Source of the DNA: JAJPHF01 sp035293805
GTDB taxonomy: Bacteria > Chloroflexota > UBA6077 > JAJPHF01
NCBI GenBank assembly: GCA_035293805.1
Contig: DATGMD010000082.1
Coordinates: 1-18,090 of the forward strand
Direction: 5' to 3'
Length of the DNA stretch: 18,090 nucleotides
The notes under the pieces were generated by a model. The model was not told the origin of the DNA, did not search any database, and saw only the letters and a program-made list of their open reading frames with translations. Shown piece by piece: positions 1-6,449 of this stretch; within the stretch, counting starts at the first letter, position 1; every line of letters begins with the position of its first letter. Position numbers and translations under genes: made by a program.

Positions 1-139
1 CGGCCCGTGCGCGTTGCCGCCGTTGCCGCCGTTGCCCCCCTGAGCGCCCGGACCAGTCGCATTGCCGCCGTTCCCACCGTTGCCGCCGGTCGCGCCGGTG
101 CCGGTCGCGTTCCCACCATTGCCGCCATTACCGCCCTGG
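1..139. other. Terminal direct repeat: identical to 17952-18090
   Basis: I compared the two ends base by base: 1-139 equals 17952-18090 with no mismatch. The match starts at the first base of the window and ends at its last base. It covers nearly three 48-bp units with the same synonymous variants. The offset of 17,951 keeps the minus-strand reading frame. This is the pattern of a contig that overlaps itself (circular molecule), or of a graph path that begins and ends in the same repeat. Confidence 0.95.
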
Positions 140-711
140 GCGCCCGGACCAGTCGCGTTGCCACCATTGCCCCCGTTGCCCCCCTGGGCGCCGGTGCCGG
201 TGGCGTTGCCACCAGTGCCCCCGTTGCCGCCAGTCGCACCCGGCCCGTGAGCGTTGCCGCCATTGCCACCGTTACCGCCCACGGCCCCGGGGCCGTGCGC
301 ATTGCCGCCGTTGCCGCCGTTACCGCCGGTCGCACCCGGCCCGGTCGCGTTGCCGCCGTTGCCACCATTGCCGCCGGTCGCACCCGGCCCGTGAGCGTTG
401 CCACCAGTGCCGCCGTTGCCGCCGACCGCCCCTGGCCCGGTAGCATTGCCACCATTGCCACCGTTGCCACCCTGGGCCCCTGGGCCAGTCGCGTTGCCGC
501 CGTTCCCGCCGTTACCGCCGACGGCTCCCAGCCCGTGGGCGTTGCCCCCGTTGCCCCCATTGCCGCCGATCGCGCCCGGGCCGTGGGCGTTCCCGCCGTT
601 ACCACCATTGCCACCGACGGCGCCCAGCCCGTGGGCGTTGCCGCCGTTGCCGCCATTCCCGCCGACCGCGCCGCGCCCGGTCGCATCGCCGCCGTTCCCG
701 CCGTTGCCACC
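1..711 (-). repeat. Tandem 48-bp coding repeat (14.8 units)
   Basis: Period 48 bp, 16 codons per unit, uninterrupted from 711 down to the window edge. Units differ mainly at synonymous third positions and at the T/H, P/L/T and T/Q/V/I residues. The first unit (nearest 711) is divergent, with Asp and Arg replacing Asn and Pro. Slippage or recombination between units would change the repeat number. Confidence 0.92.
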
Positions 712-861
712 AATGGTACCCCAGGCGGGCTGGAACAACTCGGCCGCGTGGGCCGGCCGAATCACCGCCGGGCCAATGCCGCCGAGCACGAGGCTCATTG
801 CCATGCCTGCTGCCAACACCAGGTGCTGCGCCTTGGGCTGCACGCTGCTCTTCCGCGTCAT
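1..861 (-). CDS. Secreted Gly-Gly-Asn repeat protein, N-terminal part (3' end off the left edge)
   Basis: The start is ATG at 861-859, with a strong GGAGG Shine-Dalgarno six bases upstream. Residues 1-39 look like a Sec signal peptide: basic MTRKSS start, hydrophobic core from about 14 to 34, and an AHA site at 37-39. A short linker to residue 50 is followed by 14 complete 16-residue repeats and a partial one. Their consensus is GGNGGNGGNA-(T/H)-G-(P/L/T)-GA-(T/Q/V/I), with no stop before the window edge. GGX repeats of this kind are known to form polyglycine-II helix bundles and resemble mycobacterial PGRS regions, so a cell-surface or matrix role is inferred. No catalytic domain is visible. 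The frame is exactly that of the fragment at 17472-18090 if the identical window ends are joined, which gives one 446-residue protein. The function is not recognised. Confidence 0.8.
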   Translation of the reverse strand, partial: MTRKSSVQPKAQHLVLAAGMAMSLVLGGIGPAVIRPAHAAELFQPAWGTIGGNGGNGGDATGRGAVGGNGGNGGNAHGLGAVGGNGGNGGNAHGPGAIGGNGGNGGNAHGLGAVGGNGGNGGNATGPGAQGGNGGNGGNATGPGAVGGNGGTGGNAHGPGATGGNGGNGGNATGPGATGGNGGNGGNAHGPGAVGGNGGNGGNAHGPGATGGNGGTGGNATGTGAQGGNGGNGGNATGPGAQGGNGGNGGNATGTGATGGNGGNGGNATGPGAQGGNGGNGGNAHGP

Positions 862-1472
862 GATCGTCCTCCGCTCCTTCCTCTACCGCCGAGTGGTTGT
901 TTGTTCTTGGAGGGTCAGCGCCCGTGTGGCGGGCCGCTGTCCTATAGCAGCAGTCTAGAAGCAAAACCTGGCCAGGACTGCGACGCGGCTCACTATCCCG
1001 ACGTGAACCATCGGACAACGCGGGCGCGCTCACAGTGTGGCTGTGCGCCGGCGCACATTTGGGTGCAATCAGGCGGCCGCGCACCCGCTCAATCCAGCAG
1101 CCGCGGACCGCCGAGCGCGGCCGCGAGGGCGGGCGACGCGCGCGCCCCCAGGGGGGCAGCGGGGCGGACGGTGCCCAAGCGGGCGAGACGCGCGCGCCCA
1201 CCGCGGGGCGATCGCTCTGGGCGAGCCGGCCTAGTGCGGGCCGGGACTCCTGTGTGTCGCTAGCGAGCGGAGACCGTCTGGTCAGGGGGCCGCCGCGGGC
1301 CGGGGGGCCGGGGGCCACAGCCAGCTTAGCGACGATGGGGGAGTGGCATGGGGCGACCGCGGCTGACGCCGACGCGCACCCTGACGCCCTCGCCCACGGC
1401 TCCCGCCGCGGCCGCAACCACCGCCACGCCGGAGCCGGCGCCGCAGGCCCCCGAGTCACGGCCTGGAGGTGC
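862..1472. other. Intergenic region, no convincing gene
   Basis: About 610 bp between two minus-strand genes. Open frames here have Arg/Ala/Pro-rich translations typical of non-coding GC-rich DNA. The part next to 861 carries the Shine-Dalgarno of the repeat-protein gene and a possible minus-strand -10 (TATAGG, 946-941), without a clear -35. A perfect 16-bp palindrome lies at 1042-1057. From 1100 to 1470 I see only C/G-rich sequence and one doubtful 42-codon plus-strand frame (1348-1476), which is Pro/Thr/Ala-rich. Confidence 0.6.
1042..1057. promoter_or_regulatory. Perfect 16-bp palindrome, possible operator
   Basis: TGTGCGCCGGCGCACA is its own reverse complement. It lies about 180 bp upstream of the start of the GGN-repeat protein. 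A dimeric regulator site is possible, but short GC palindromes are common at this base composition. No regulator gene is in the window. Confidence 0.2.
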
Positions 1473-2252
1473 TTAGCGCCCCTGGAAGTTGGGCGGACGC
1501 TTCTCGCGGAAGGCGGCGAGGCCCTCGACGCGATCCTCGGTCGTGCGGAGCAGGCCGCCGAGGTAGGCTTCCAGGCGGATACCGTCGTCGAGCGGCAGGT
1601 CGAGGCCGCGGTAGACGGCCTCGCGGAGGTAGCGGATGGCGAGGGGGGCCTTCGCGGCGAGCTTGCCCGCTAGCTCGGCGGCGGCGTCGGGCAGCGCGTC
1701 GCGTGGGACGACGCGGTTCACGAGGCCGAGGCGGTAGGCCTCGTCGGCGGGCAGGCGGTCGCCCGTCATGAGCAGCTCCAGGGCGCGGGTGGGGCCGATG
1801 AGGCGCGGCAGGCGCTGGGTGGCGCCGCCGGCGGGAATGGAGCCGAGGTTGATCTCGGGCAGGCCGAACTGCGCGTCCTCGGCGGCCAGGCGCAGGTCGC
1901 AGCACAGCGCCAGCTCGCAGCCGCCGCCGAGCGCGTAGCCCTGGACGGCGGCGACGGTCGGCTTGCCCATGCCGACGAGCTTGGCGCGGAAGTCGCCGCG
2001 CACGCGCACCTCGACGGACTCGACGGGGCTCTCCTCGAAGCTGCCGTCGCCGAGATCGACGCCCGCGCAGAACGCGCGCCCGGCGCCGGCCAACACGACG
2101 GCGCGCACGGCGTCGTCGGCGGCGCAGGCGTCGAACGCCTGGCTCAGCTCGGCGCGCATCGGGAAGCTGAGCGCATTGAGCTGCTCGGGGCGGTTCAGCG
2201 TGATGTAGGCGACGCGCTCGCGCACCTCGAAAAGGATCGTGTCGTAAGGCAT
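1473..2252 (-). CDS. Enoyl-CoA hydratase/isomerase family protein (crotonase fold)
   Basis: A 259-residue protein, the usual length for a single-domain crotonase, which typically adds water to a trans-2-enoyl-CoA. The start is ATG at 2252, with GAGGAG seven bases upstream. The first oxyanion-hole region is AFCAGVDLG (60-68) and the second is GYALGGGCEL (105-114). Both acid/base glutamates of true hydratases are present: Glu113 in GGGCEL and Glu133 in GLPEINLG, 20 residues apart as in the rat mitochondrial enzyme. The C-terminus FREKRPPNFQGR is typical of the family. So hydratase chemistry is likely, but chain length and substrate cannot be read. It is the last gene of a minus-strand group with the GNAT gene (52 bp upstream) and the acyl-CoA ligase, a beta-oxidation-like setting. 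Confidence 0.92.
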   Translation of the reverse strand: MPYDTILFEVRERVAYITLNRPEQLNALSFPMRAELSQAFDACAADDAVRAVVLAGAGRAFCAGVDLGDGSFEESPVESVEVRVRGDFRAKLVGMGKPTVAAVQGYALGGGCELALCCDLRLAAEDAQFGLPEINLGSIPAGGATQRLPRLIGPTRALELLMTGDRLPADEAYRLGLVNRVVPRDALPDAAAELAGKLAAKAPLAIRYLREAVYRGLDLPLDDGIRLEAYLGGLLRTTEDRVEGLAAFREKRPPNFQGR

Positions 2253-2304
2253 GGGGCGACTCCTCGTCGTTAGGCGTTGCTGACTTCAGTGTAAGAGCGC
2301 CAGC

Positions 2305-2781
2305 CTAGCCGCTCGCCCGCAGGCGACGCTCGAAGAAGAGGGCGCCTGGCAAAGGGTTGTCGTTATACGGAGCGGTCTCGGTGAATCCAAGCGAGCGGTA
2401 CAGGGCGATGGCCTCGGTCATCGACGACGACGTGTCCAGCCGGATCGTGGCATAGCCAATCGTGCCCGCCTCGTCGATAACGTGGCTAGCCAAGGTGCGG
2501 CCTAGCTTGTGGCCGCGAAATGCAGGGCGAACGTAGAGTCGTTTCATCTCGCACGTCTGTAGATCAAGTGGTCTCAGGGCGACACAGCCTATTGCCTCGC
2601 CGGCTTGGAGAGCCAGGATCAAGCGGCCTGCTGGTGGACTATAGGGCCCCGGCAAATCGGCCACTTCCTGATCGAAGCTTTGGAAGGCGAGGCTGAAGCC
2701 AAGCCCCGCGGCGTACTCTCGGAGTAGAGCACGCGCTTGCTCCAGGTACGAGCCACTGTGCGCCGGAACCAGGACGGCCAA
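2305..2781 (-). CDS. GNAT family N-acetyltransferase
   Basis: A 158-residue single-domain GNAT. The acetyl-CoA binding motif A is MKRLYVRPAFRGHKLGRTL (79-97). The R-x-x-G-x-G loop reads RGHKLG, with Lys in place of the first Gly. LYRSLGF (128-134) is the usual motif B segment. I chose a TTG start at 2781, because GGAGAG lies seven bases upstream and no ATG occurs in this frame; the nearby ATG at 2789 is in another frame. The gene lies between the acyl-CoA ligase (56 bp upstream) and the hydratase, probably co-transcribed. GNATs near AMP-forming ligases can acetylate the ligase's catalytic lysine, so a regulatory role is possible but unproven. The coding sequence is visibly less GC-rich than its neighbours, which hints at recent acquisition. 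The substrate is unknown. Confidence 0.88.
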   Translation of the reverse strand: MAVLVPAHSGSYLEQARALLREYAAGLGFSLAFQSFDQEVADLPGPYSPPAGRLILALQAGEAIGCVALRPLDLQTCEMKRLYVRPAFRGHKLGRTLASHVIDEAGTIGYATIRLDTSSSMTEAIALYRSLGFTETAPYNDNPLPGALFFERRLRASG

Positions 2782-2837
2782 ACGACATCTCTCCAGGATT
2801 CGTGTCGCGTGGAGCGGCGCGCGTCGCCGCCGCGTGT

Positions 2838-4397
2838 TTACCGGTCTGCCCTCGGATCAGCCCCGTAACGGCGCACCAGCTCGACTTTCTGGACTTTGCC
2901 AACGGCGTTCTTGGGGAGGGCGTCGACGAAGAGGACGCGCTTGGGGCACTTGTGGCCGGCTAGGTGCTGGCGGCAGTGGGCGATGATCGCGGCGTCGGTC
3001 AGGGCGGCGCCGGGGCGGGCGACGACGACGGCGGTGATGGCTTCGCCCCACGTCGGGTCGGGCAGGCCGACGACGGCCGCCTCGACGACGGCGGGCAGGC
3101 TGGCCAGCGCGTTCTCGACCTCGACGGCGTGGACCGTCTCGCCGCCGGTCACGATGGCGTCCTTCTGCCGCCCGGCGAGGTGGAGGTAGCCGTCGGCGTC
3201 GAGGTAGCCCAGGTCGCCGGTGTGGACCCAGCCGCCGGCGAGCACCGCGGCCGTGCGCGCGGGGTCGCGCCAGTAGCCGGTCATCGCCGTGGGCGAGCGC
3301 ACCGCTACCTCGCCGACGCGGCCGGCGGGCACGGGCTGGTCGTCCTCGTCCACGATGCGGATGGCGGTGCCGATGGGGCCGAGGCCCACGCAGCTCGCGG
3401 CCTTCAGCGGCCCGCCCGTGTACTGGTAGCTGGCGATGTTGCTGACCTCGGTCATGCCGTAGGTGACCTCGAAGGGGAGGCCGGCGAAGCGCTCCAGCAG
3501 GCGGGCGCGCACGGCCTCGGGCAGCGGCCCGGCGGTCCACTGGACGTAGCGCAGCGAGGTCAGATCGTAGGGGCGGCGGTCCAGCTCGTCCAGCAGGGCG
3601 TTGGCGACGAGCGTAGGGTGGACGTAGGCGCGGGTGATGCGGTGGCGCTCGACGGCGGCGAGCAGGGCGCGAGGCTCGAAGCCGCGCATGCTGACGAGCG
3701 TGGCGCCCGCGGCGAGGGTGGCGAAGGGGCCGGTGAGCGAGCCGCCGGTATGGTACATCGGCGCCCGCGCCAGGTAGACCTCGTCGGGCGGGATGGCGGC
3801 CGCGAGCAGCGCCAGGCCCCACGTGACGCTGAGGTGCGAGCGCACGGCGCCCTTCGAGACGCCCGTCGTGCCGGCGGTGTAGTAGATCGCGCACGGATCG
3901 CTCAGGGCGAGGTCCACGGCCGGCGGCGCGACGGGCGGCCCCTCGGCCAGGGCATCGAACGGCACGACCTCGGGCGGGAGCGCGTCGCCGTGGCCGACCA
4001 GCAGCCGCAGGGAGGGCACCTCGCGGCGCACGTCCAGTAGCGTGGGCAGAAACGCGGCGTCGGCCAGCACGGCGACGGCCTCGGCGTCGGTCAGGACGTA
4101 GGCCAGCTCGCGCGGCACGGCGCGGGTGCTGAGCGGCACGACGACGGCGCCGAGCTGGGCGACGGCCCACCAGGCCTCGAGGAAGTGGGGGCCGTTCGGA
4201 AACAGGACGCCCACGCGGTCGCCGCGCTGAACGCCGTGCGCCGCGAGCCCGGCGGAGAGGCGGTCCACGCGGCGCAGCAGGTCGCCGTAGGTGCGCGCGC
4301 CCTCCTCCCAAATGACGGCGATCTTGCGCGGCGCGCGGGCGGCGCCGCGGCGCAGCAGGGCGCCGGCGTGGATGGCCCAGGGGGCGCGATCAGCCAT
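2838..4397 (-). CDS. AMP-dependent acyl-CoA synthetase/ligase (ANL superfamily)
   Basis: A 519-residue adenylate-forming enzyme: it would activate a carboxylic acid with ATP to an acyl-AMP and transfer it to CoA. Visible core motifs are the P-loop TAGTTGVSKG (174-183, Val instead of the usual Pro before SKG), YGMTE (313-317), HTGD (392-395), GRQKDAIVTGGE (409-420) and the C-terminal PKNAVGK, whose Lys501 is the adenylation lysine. The hinge region GGETVHAVEVE departs from the usual GGENIYPxEVE. There is no clear Shine-Dalgarno before the ATG at 4397, and a heptamer repeat runs through the start codon. It is the first gene of the ligase-GNAT-hydratase group. The substrate (fatty or aromatic acid) cannot be decided from sequence. 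Confidence 0.92.
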   Translation of the reverse strand: MADRAPWAIHAGALLRRGAARAPRKIAVIWEEGARTYGDLLRRVDRLSAGLAAHGVQRGDRVGVLFPNGPHFLEAWWAVAQLGAVVVPLSTRAVPRELAYVLTDAEAVAVLADAAFLPTLLDVRREVPSLRLLVGHGDALPPEVVPFDALAEGPPVAPPAVDLALSDPCAIYYTAGTTGVSKGAVRSHLSVTWGLALLAAAIPPDEVYLARAPMYHTGGSLTGPFATLAAGATLVSMRGFEPRALLAAVERHRITRAYVHPTLVANALLDELDRRPYDLTSLRYVQWTAGPLPEAVRARLLERFAGLPFEVTYGMTEVSNIASYQYTGGPLKAASCVGLGPIGTAIRIVDEDDQPVPAGRVGEVAVRSPTAMTGYWRDPARTAAVLAGGWVHTGDLGYLDADGYLHLAGRQKDAIVTGGETVHAVEVENALASLPAVVEAAVVGLPDPTWGEAITAVVVARPGAALTDAAIIAHCRQHLAGHKCPKRVLFVDALPKNAVGKVQKVELVRRYGADPRADR

Positions 4398-4438
4398 TGG
4401 CCGTCAGCTATCAGCCGTCAGCGGCTGGCGGCTGACGG
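4390..4438. repeat. Degenerate heptamer repeat across the ligase start codon
   Basis: Seven consecutive 7-bp steps, best described as TCAGCNN on the plus strand (NNGCTGA on minus). The units are TCAGCCA, TTGGCCG, TCAGCTA, TCAGCCG, TCAGCGG, CTGGCGG, CTGACGG. The ligase ATG lies inside the array. The last units also form an inverted pair, GCCGTCAGC with GCTGACGGC, eight bases apart. The 9-mer TCAGCCATT recurs at 4501-4509. Confidence 0.7.
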
Positions 4439-4573
4439 CGGGGAATAATGCTCGCCCGGCGAGGGGGCGGCGTCCCTATGTTAGAGTAAGCGGTCGGCAG
4501 TCAGCCATTCGCGGACAGGGGCCGGTGGGCGCTCGCGCAGCCTGGGCGGCGCTGGGCCAGGGCGGCGGCCAGT

Positions 4574-4673
4574 GGCGCTGGCCGGATGCCGCGCCCCAAG
4601 CCCCCGCTACGCCGGCCGGACCGGTCGCTCCGGCTCTGGGACGGGAGCAGGGGCGCTGGCCGGATGCCGCGCC
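4574..4673. repeat. 22-bp direct repeat pair
   Basis: A 22-bp sequence beginning GGCGCTGGCCGGATG occurs identically at 4574-4595 and 4652-4673. The second copy runs on into the palindrome at 4683-4703. A shorter repeat, CCCGACGAGG, also occurs twice after that palindrome. The pattern resembles degenerate dispersed intergenic repeats rather than coding DNA. Confidence 0.7.
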
Positions 4674-4682
4674 ACAGGCCGC

Positions 4683-4703
4683 GGGCGGGCGTGAAGCCCG
4701 CCC
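4683..4703. repeat. REP-like palindrome
   Basis: Perfect 8-bp stem GGGCGGGC/GCCCGCCC around the loop GTGAA. There is no T-tract, so a simple intrinsic terminator is unlikely. It lies upstream of both divergent genes, where a terminator would not be expected. A dispersed repeat element is the better reading. Confidence 0.5.
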
Positions 4704-4787
4704 CGACGAGGCACGTGCGTACTCCCGCCCGTCCCGACGAGGTGGTAGGGGGCCGGCGTTTGTCCAAGCTTGCTGGAGGGGGCGGTC

Positions 4788-6299
4788 ATGCCCATCCCGG
4801 AGACGGTGCGCAACCGCAAGTTCTACTTCACGGCGGACGAGCTGCCGGCGGAGGCGCGGCAGTATCTAGTGAAGATGCTGACGGTGCAGCTCCAGTCGGA
4901 GTACGGCGACGCGCCGGACCGCTCGGGCGCGGTGTGCCCGACCGTCGAGGACAAGACCTGGCTGGATCTGCAGCTCTCGCAGGAGAAGGAGCACGGTCTG
5001 GGCGTCGCGCAGATGCTGCGGAGCCTGGGGGTTGACCCGACCGCGTACATCAAGGAGGCCGAGGGCTCGGTCACGGAGGGCTCGCGCAAGCTGGACTACT
5101 TCCGCATGCGGATGGAGAACTGGGTCGAGCGCACGCTGACCCGCGTGCTGGCCGAGCGCACCGGCGCCATCCAGACGGTGGCGGGGCTGGGCACGTGGTT
5201 CGTGCCGCTGGCGCTATGGCACGCCAAGAACTACGGCGACGAGGCGCTGGGGCATACCGTGCAGGGCGTGCGCTACACGCGGCGGCTGATCGAGGAGGGC
5301 CGCGCGGCGGAATGCCAGCGCGCGGCCGACAAGTTCTATCCGTGGTGCCTGGACATCTTCGGCGGCGTGGGCACGCCGAACGAGCGGAAGTACCTGGAGC
5401 TGGGGATCAAGACGCTCACGAACAACCAGACGCGACGCCTGTGGATGCGCTCGCTGCAGCGGGACCTGGACGCGCTGGGGCTGCGGCTGCCGCCCGATCC
5501 CTGGCAGGGCGATCGCCACCACTATCCCGAGGAGCCCGACGCGGCGCTGCAGGTGTATCTCGACGTCGACGAGGTGCCGGCGGCGACGCGGCCGTGGCTG
5601 GCAAAGCTGCTGCGGGGGTGGGTGCAGGCGAAGTACGCGCGCCAGAACGATCCCATCGTCTTCTCGGCGCCGACGCCGGAGGAGAAGGTGGCGACCGGGC
5701 ACCAGCTGCGCGACGAGCGGGCGCTCGGGCTGCACGTGGCGCGCTTCCTGCGCGCGCTCGGCGAGGACCCGGATGCCCTCGCCGACGAGGCGGAGCGCAC
5801 GCTGGCGGGCGGCCGCGCGAAGGTGGACTTCCTCAAGCAGCCGCTCGGCGACGACTGGGTGGAGACGTGTCCGCAGCAGATGCTGTGGGCGCGCGCGAAC
5901 ATGTTGTCGAGCCTGGCGTGCTTCGGCAGCTGCCTGGTGCCGTTCGCGGCCTGGGCGGGCATGCACTACCGGGCGCACGAGGGCTTCTTCGCGGCATGGC
6001 GCGAGCGCACGCGGGGGCTGCTCGCCGCGGGCCACCACGAGGCCGTCCAGGCGGCCGTGGACAAGTGGTATCGGTACGCCGTGGACGTGTTCGGCCGCGA
6101 CGGGTCGCCGAACGAGGAGCGCTACTGCGCGCTGGGCATCAAGACGGCGCAGAACGGCCACGTGCGCCAGATCTTCATCGACTTCGTGGCCCAGGACCTC
6201 GCGGACCTGGGCTTGCGCGCGCCCGACCTGTACCAGGGGGTACGCGCGCGGTACGCGCCGTTCCCGCGGCCGGAGCGTGCGGGGGTGGCCGTACGCTGA
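4788..6299 (+). CDS. Double-domain PaaA-family (phenylacetyl-CoA epoxidase-like) ferritin-like protein
   Basis: 503 residues from ATG 4788 (GGAGGGGG upstream); an in-frame TTG at 4770 is less likely. Two homologous halves (about 20-245 and 265-490) are offset by 244-245 residues, e.g. DKFY181 with DKWY425 and TPNE199 with SPNE443. Each half resembles E. coli PaaA, the di-iron subunit of ring-1,2-phenylacetyl-CoA epoxidase, which is about 310 residues and single-domain. In half 1 the expected ligands are Glu38, Glu66-x-x-His69, Glu114 and His156. The Glu of the second ExxH is replaced by Ala153, with Glu152 one step away. Half 2 has Lys282, Glu310 with Leu313, Glu359, and Glu398 with Phe401, so both histidines are gone. 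Half 2 thus resembles the non-catalytic PaaC partner. No paaB, paaD or paaE reductase is in the window. Family call sure; activity uncertain. Confidence 0.8.
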   Translation: MPIPETVRNRKFYFTADELPAEARQYLVKMLTVQLQSEYGDAPDRSGAVCPTVEDKTWLDLQLSQEKEHGLGVAQMLRSLGVDPTAYIKEAEGSVTEGSRKLDYFRMRMENWVERTLTRVLAERTGAIQTVAGLGTWFVPLALWHAKNYGDEALGHTVQGVRYTRRLIEEGRAAECQRAADKFYPWCLDIFGGVGTPNERKYLELGIKTLTNNQTRRLWMRSLQRDLDALGLRLPPDPWQGDRHHYPEEPDAALQVYLDVDEVPAATRPWLAKLLRGWVQAKYARQNDPIVFSAPTPEEKVATGHQLRDERALGLHVARFLRALGEDPDALADEAERTLAGGRAKVDFLKQPLGDDWVETCPQQMLWARANMLSSLACFGSCLVPFAAWAGMHYRAHEGFFAAWRERTRGLLAAGHHEAVQAAVDKWYRYAVDVFGRDGSPNEERYCALGIKTAQNGHVRQIFIDFVAQDLADLGLRAPDLYQGVRARYAPFPRPERAGVAVR

Positions 6300-6320
6300 C
6301 GGCGGCGGGCGCGAGCGGGA

Positions 6321-6449
6321 CGCCCTCACCCCAGCCCTCTCCCAGAGGGAGAGAGAGTAAGACGCGCCCTCACCCCCGCCCTCTCCCAGGGGGAGAGGGC
6401 GTAAGACGCGCGTTCACTCCGGCCCTCTCGCAGAGAGACGAGGGCTTAG
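6321..6449. repeat. Three tandem 44-bp C/G-rich hairpin repeats between convergent genes
   Basis: Units at 6321-6364, 6365-6408 and 6409-6449 (last truncated). Each carries CCCTCTCCC-type sequence opposite a GGGAGAGGG-type arm and can fold into a hairpin; unit 2 is the best match. They fill the gap between the plus-strand PaaA-like gene and the minus-strand lipoprotein, whose TAA stop (6448-6446) lies in unit 3. They may end transcription from both sides, although there is no T-tract. Confidence 0.75.

Larger units (their letters stand above)
4398..4787. other. Divergent intergenic region rich in repeats
   Basis: This separates the ligase (minus) from the PaaA-like gene (plus), so it must hold promoters for both. 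Two short AT-richer patches (4441-4449 and 4477-4491) are the only promoter-like segments, and neither has a convincing -35/-10 pair. The rest holds a heptamer array, a 22-bp direct repeat and a palindrome, each listed separately. A GGAGGGGG Shine-Dalgarno (4775-4782) precedes the ATG at 4788. I see no coding sequence. Confidence 0.55.

Noticed and set aside
1..711. Possible CRISPR array, because of regular 48-bp spacing
   Set aside because: The units are contiguous coding repeats with no unique spacers, and the translation is continuous behind a signal peptide.
7..1263. Long plus-strand open frames over the repeat region (Val/Ala-rich and Pro-rich translations)
   Set aside because: They are antisense readings of the 48-bp GGN repeat and its upstream gap. 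The minus strand has a signal peptide, Shine-Dalgarno and regular repeats, which explain the region better.
599..1459. Minus-strand open frame of 286 codons
   Set aside because: Its translation is Arg/Pro/Ala-rich without motif, and its second half lies out of frame inside the repeat-protein gene.
1348..1476. Small plus-strand frame (42 codons, Pro/Thr/Ala-rich) with a G-rich stretch before its ATG
   Set aside because: Composition is what GC-rich non-coding DNA gives, it overlaps the hydratase stop, and nothing supports expression.
2639..2902. Alternative minus-strand frame with ATG at 2789 at the start of the GNAT gene
   Set aside because: It is out of frame with the GNAT domain and its product has no motif; a TTG start with a good Shine-Dalgarno fits the domain.
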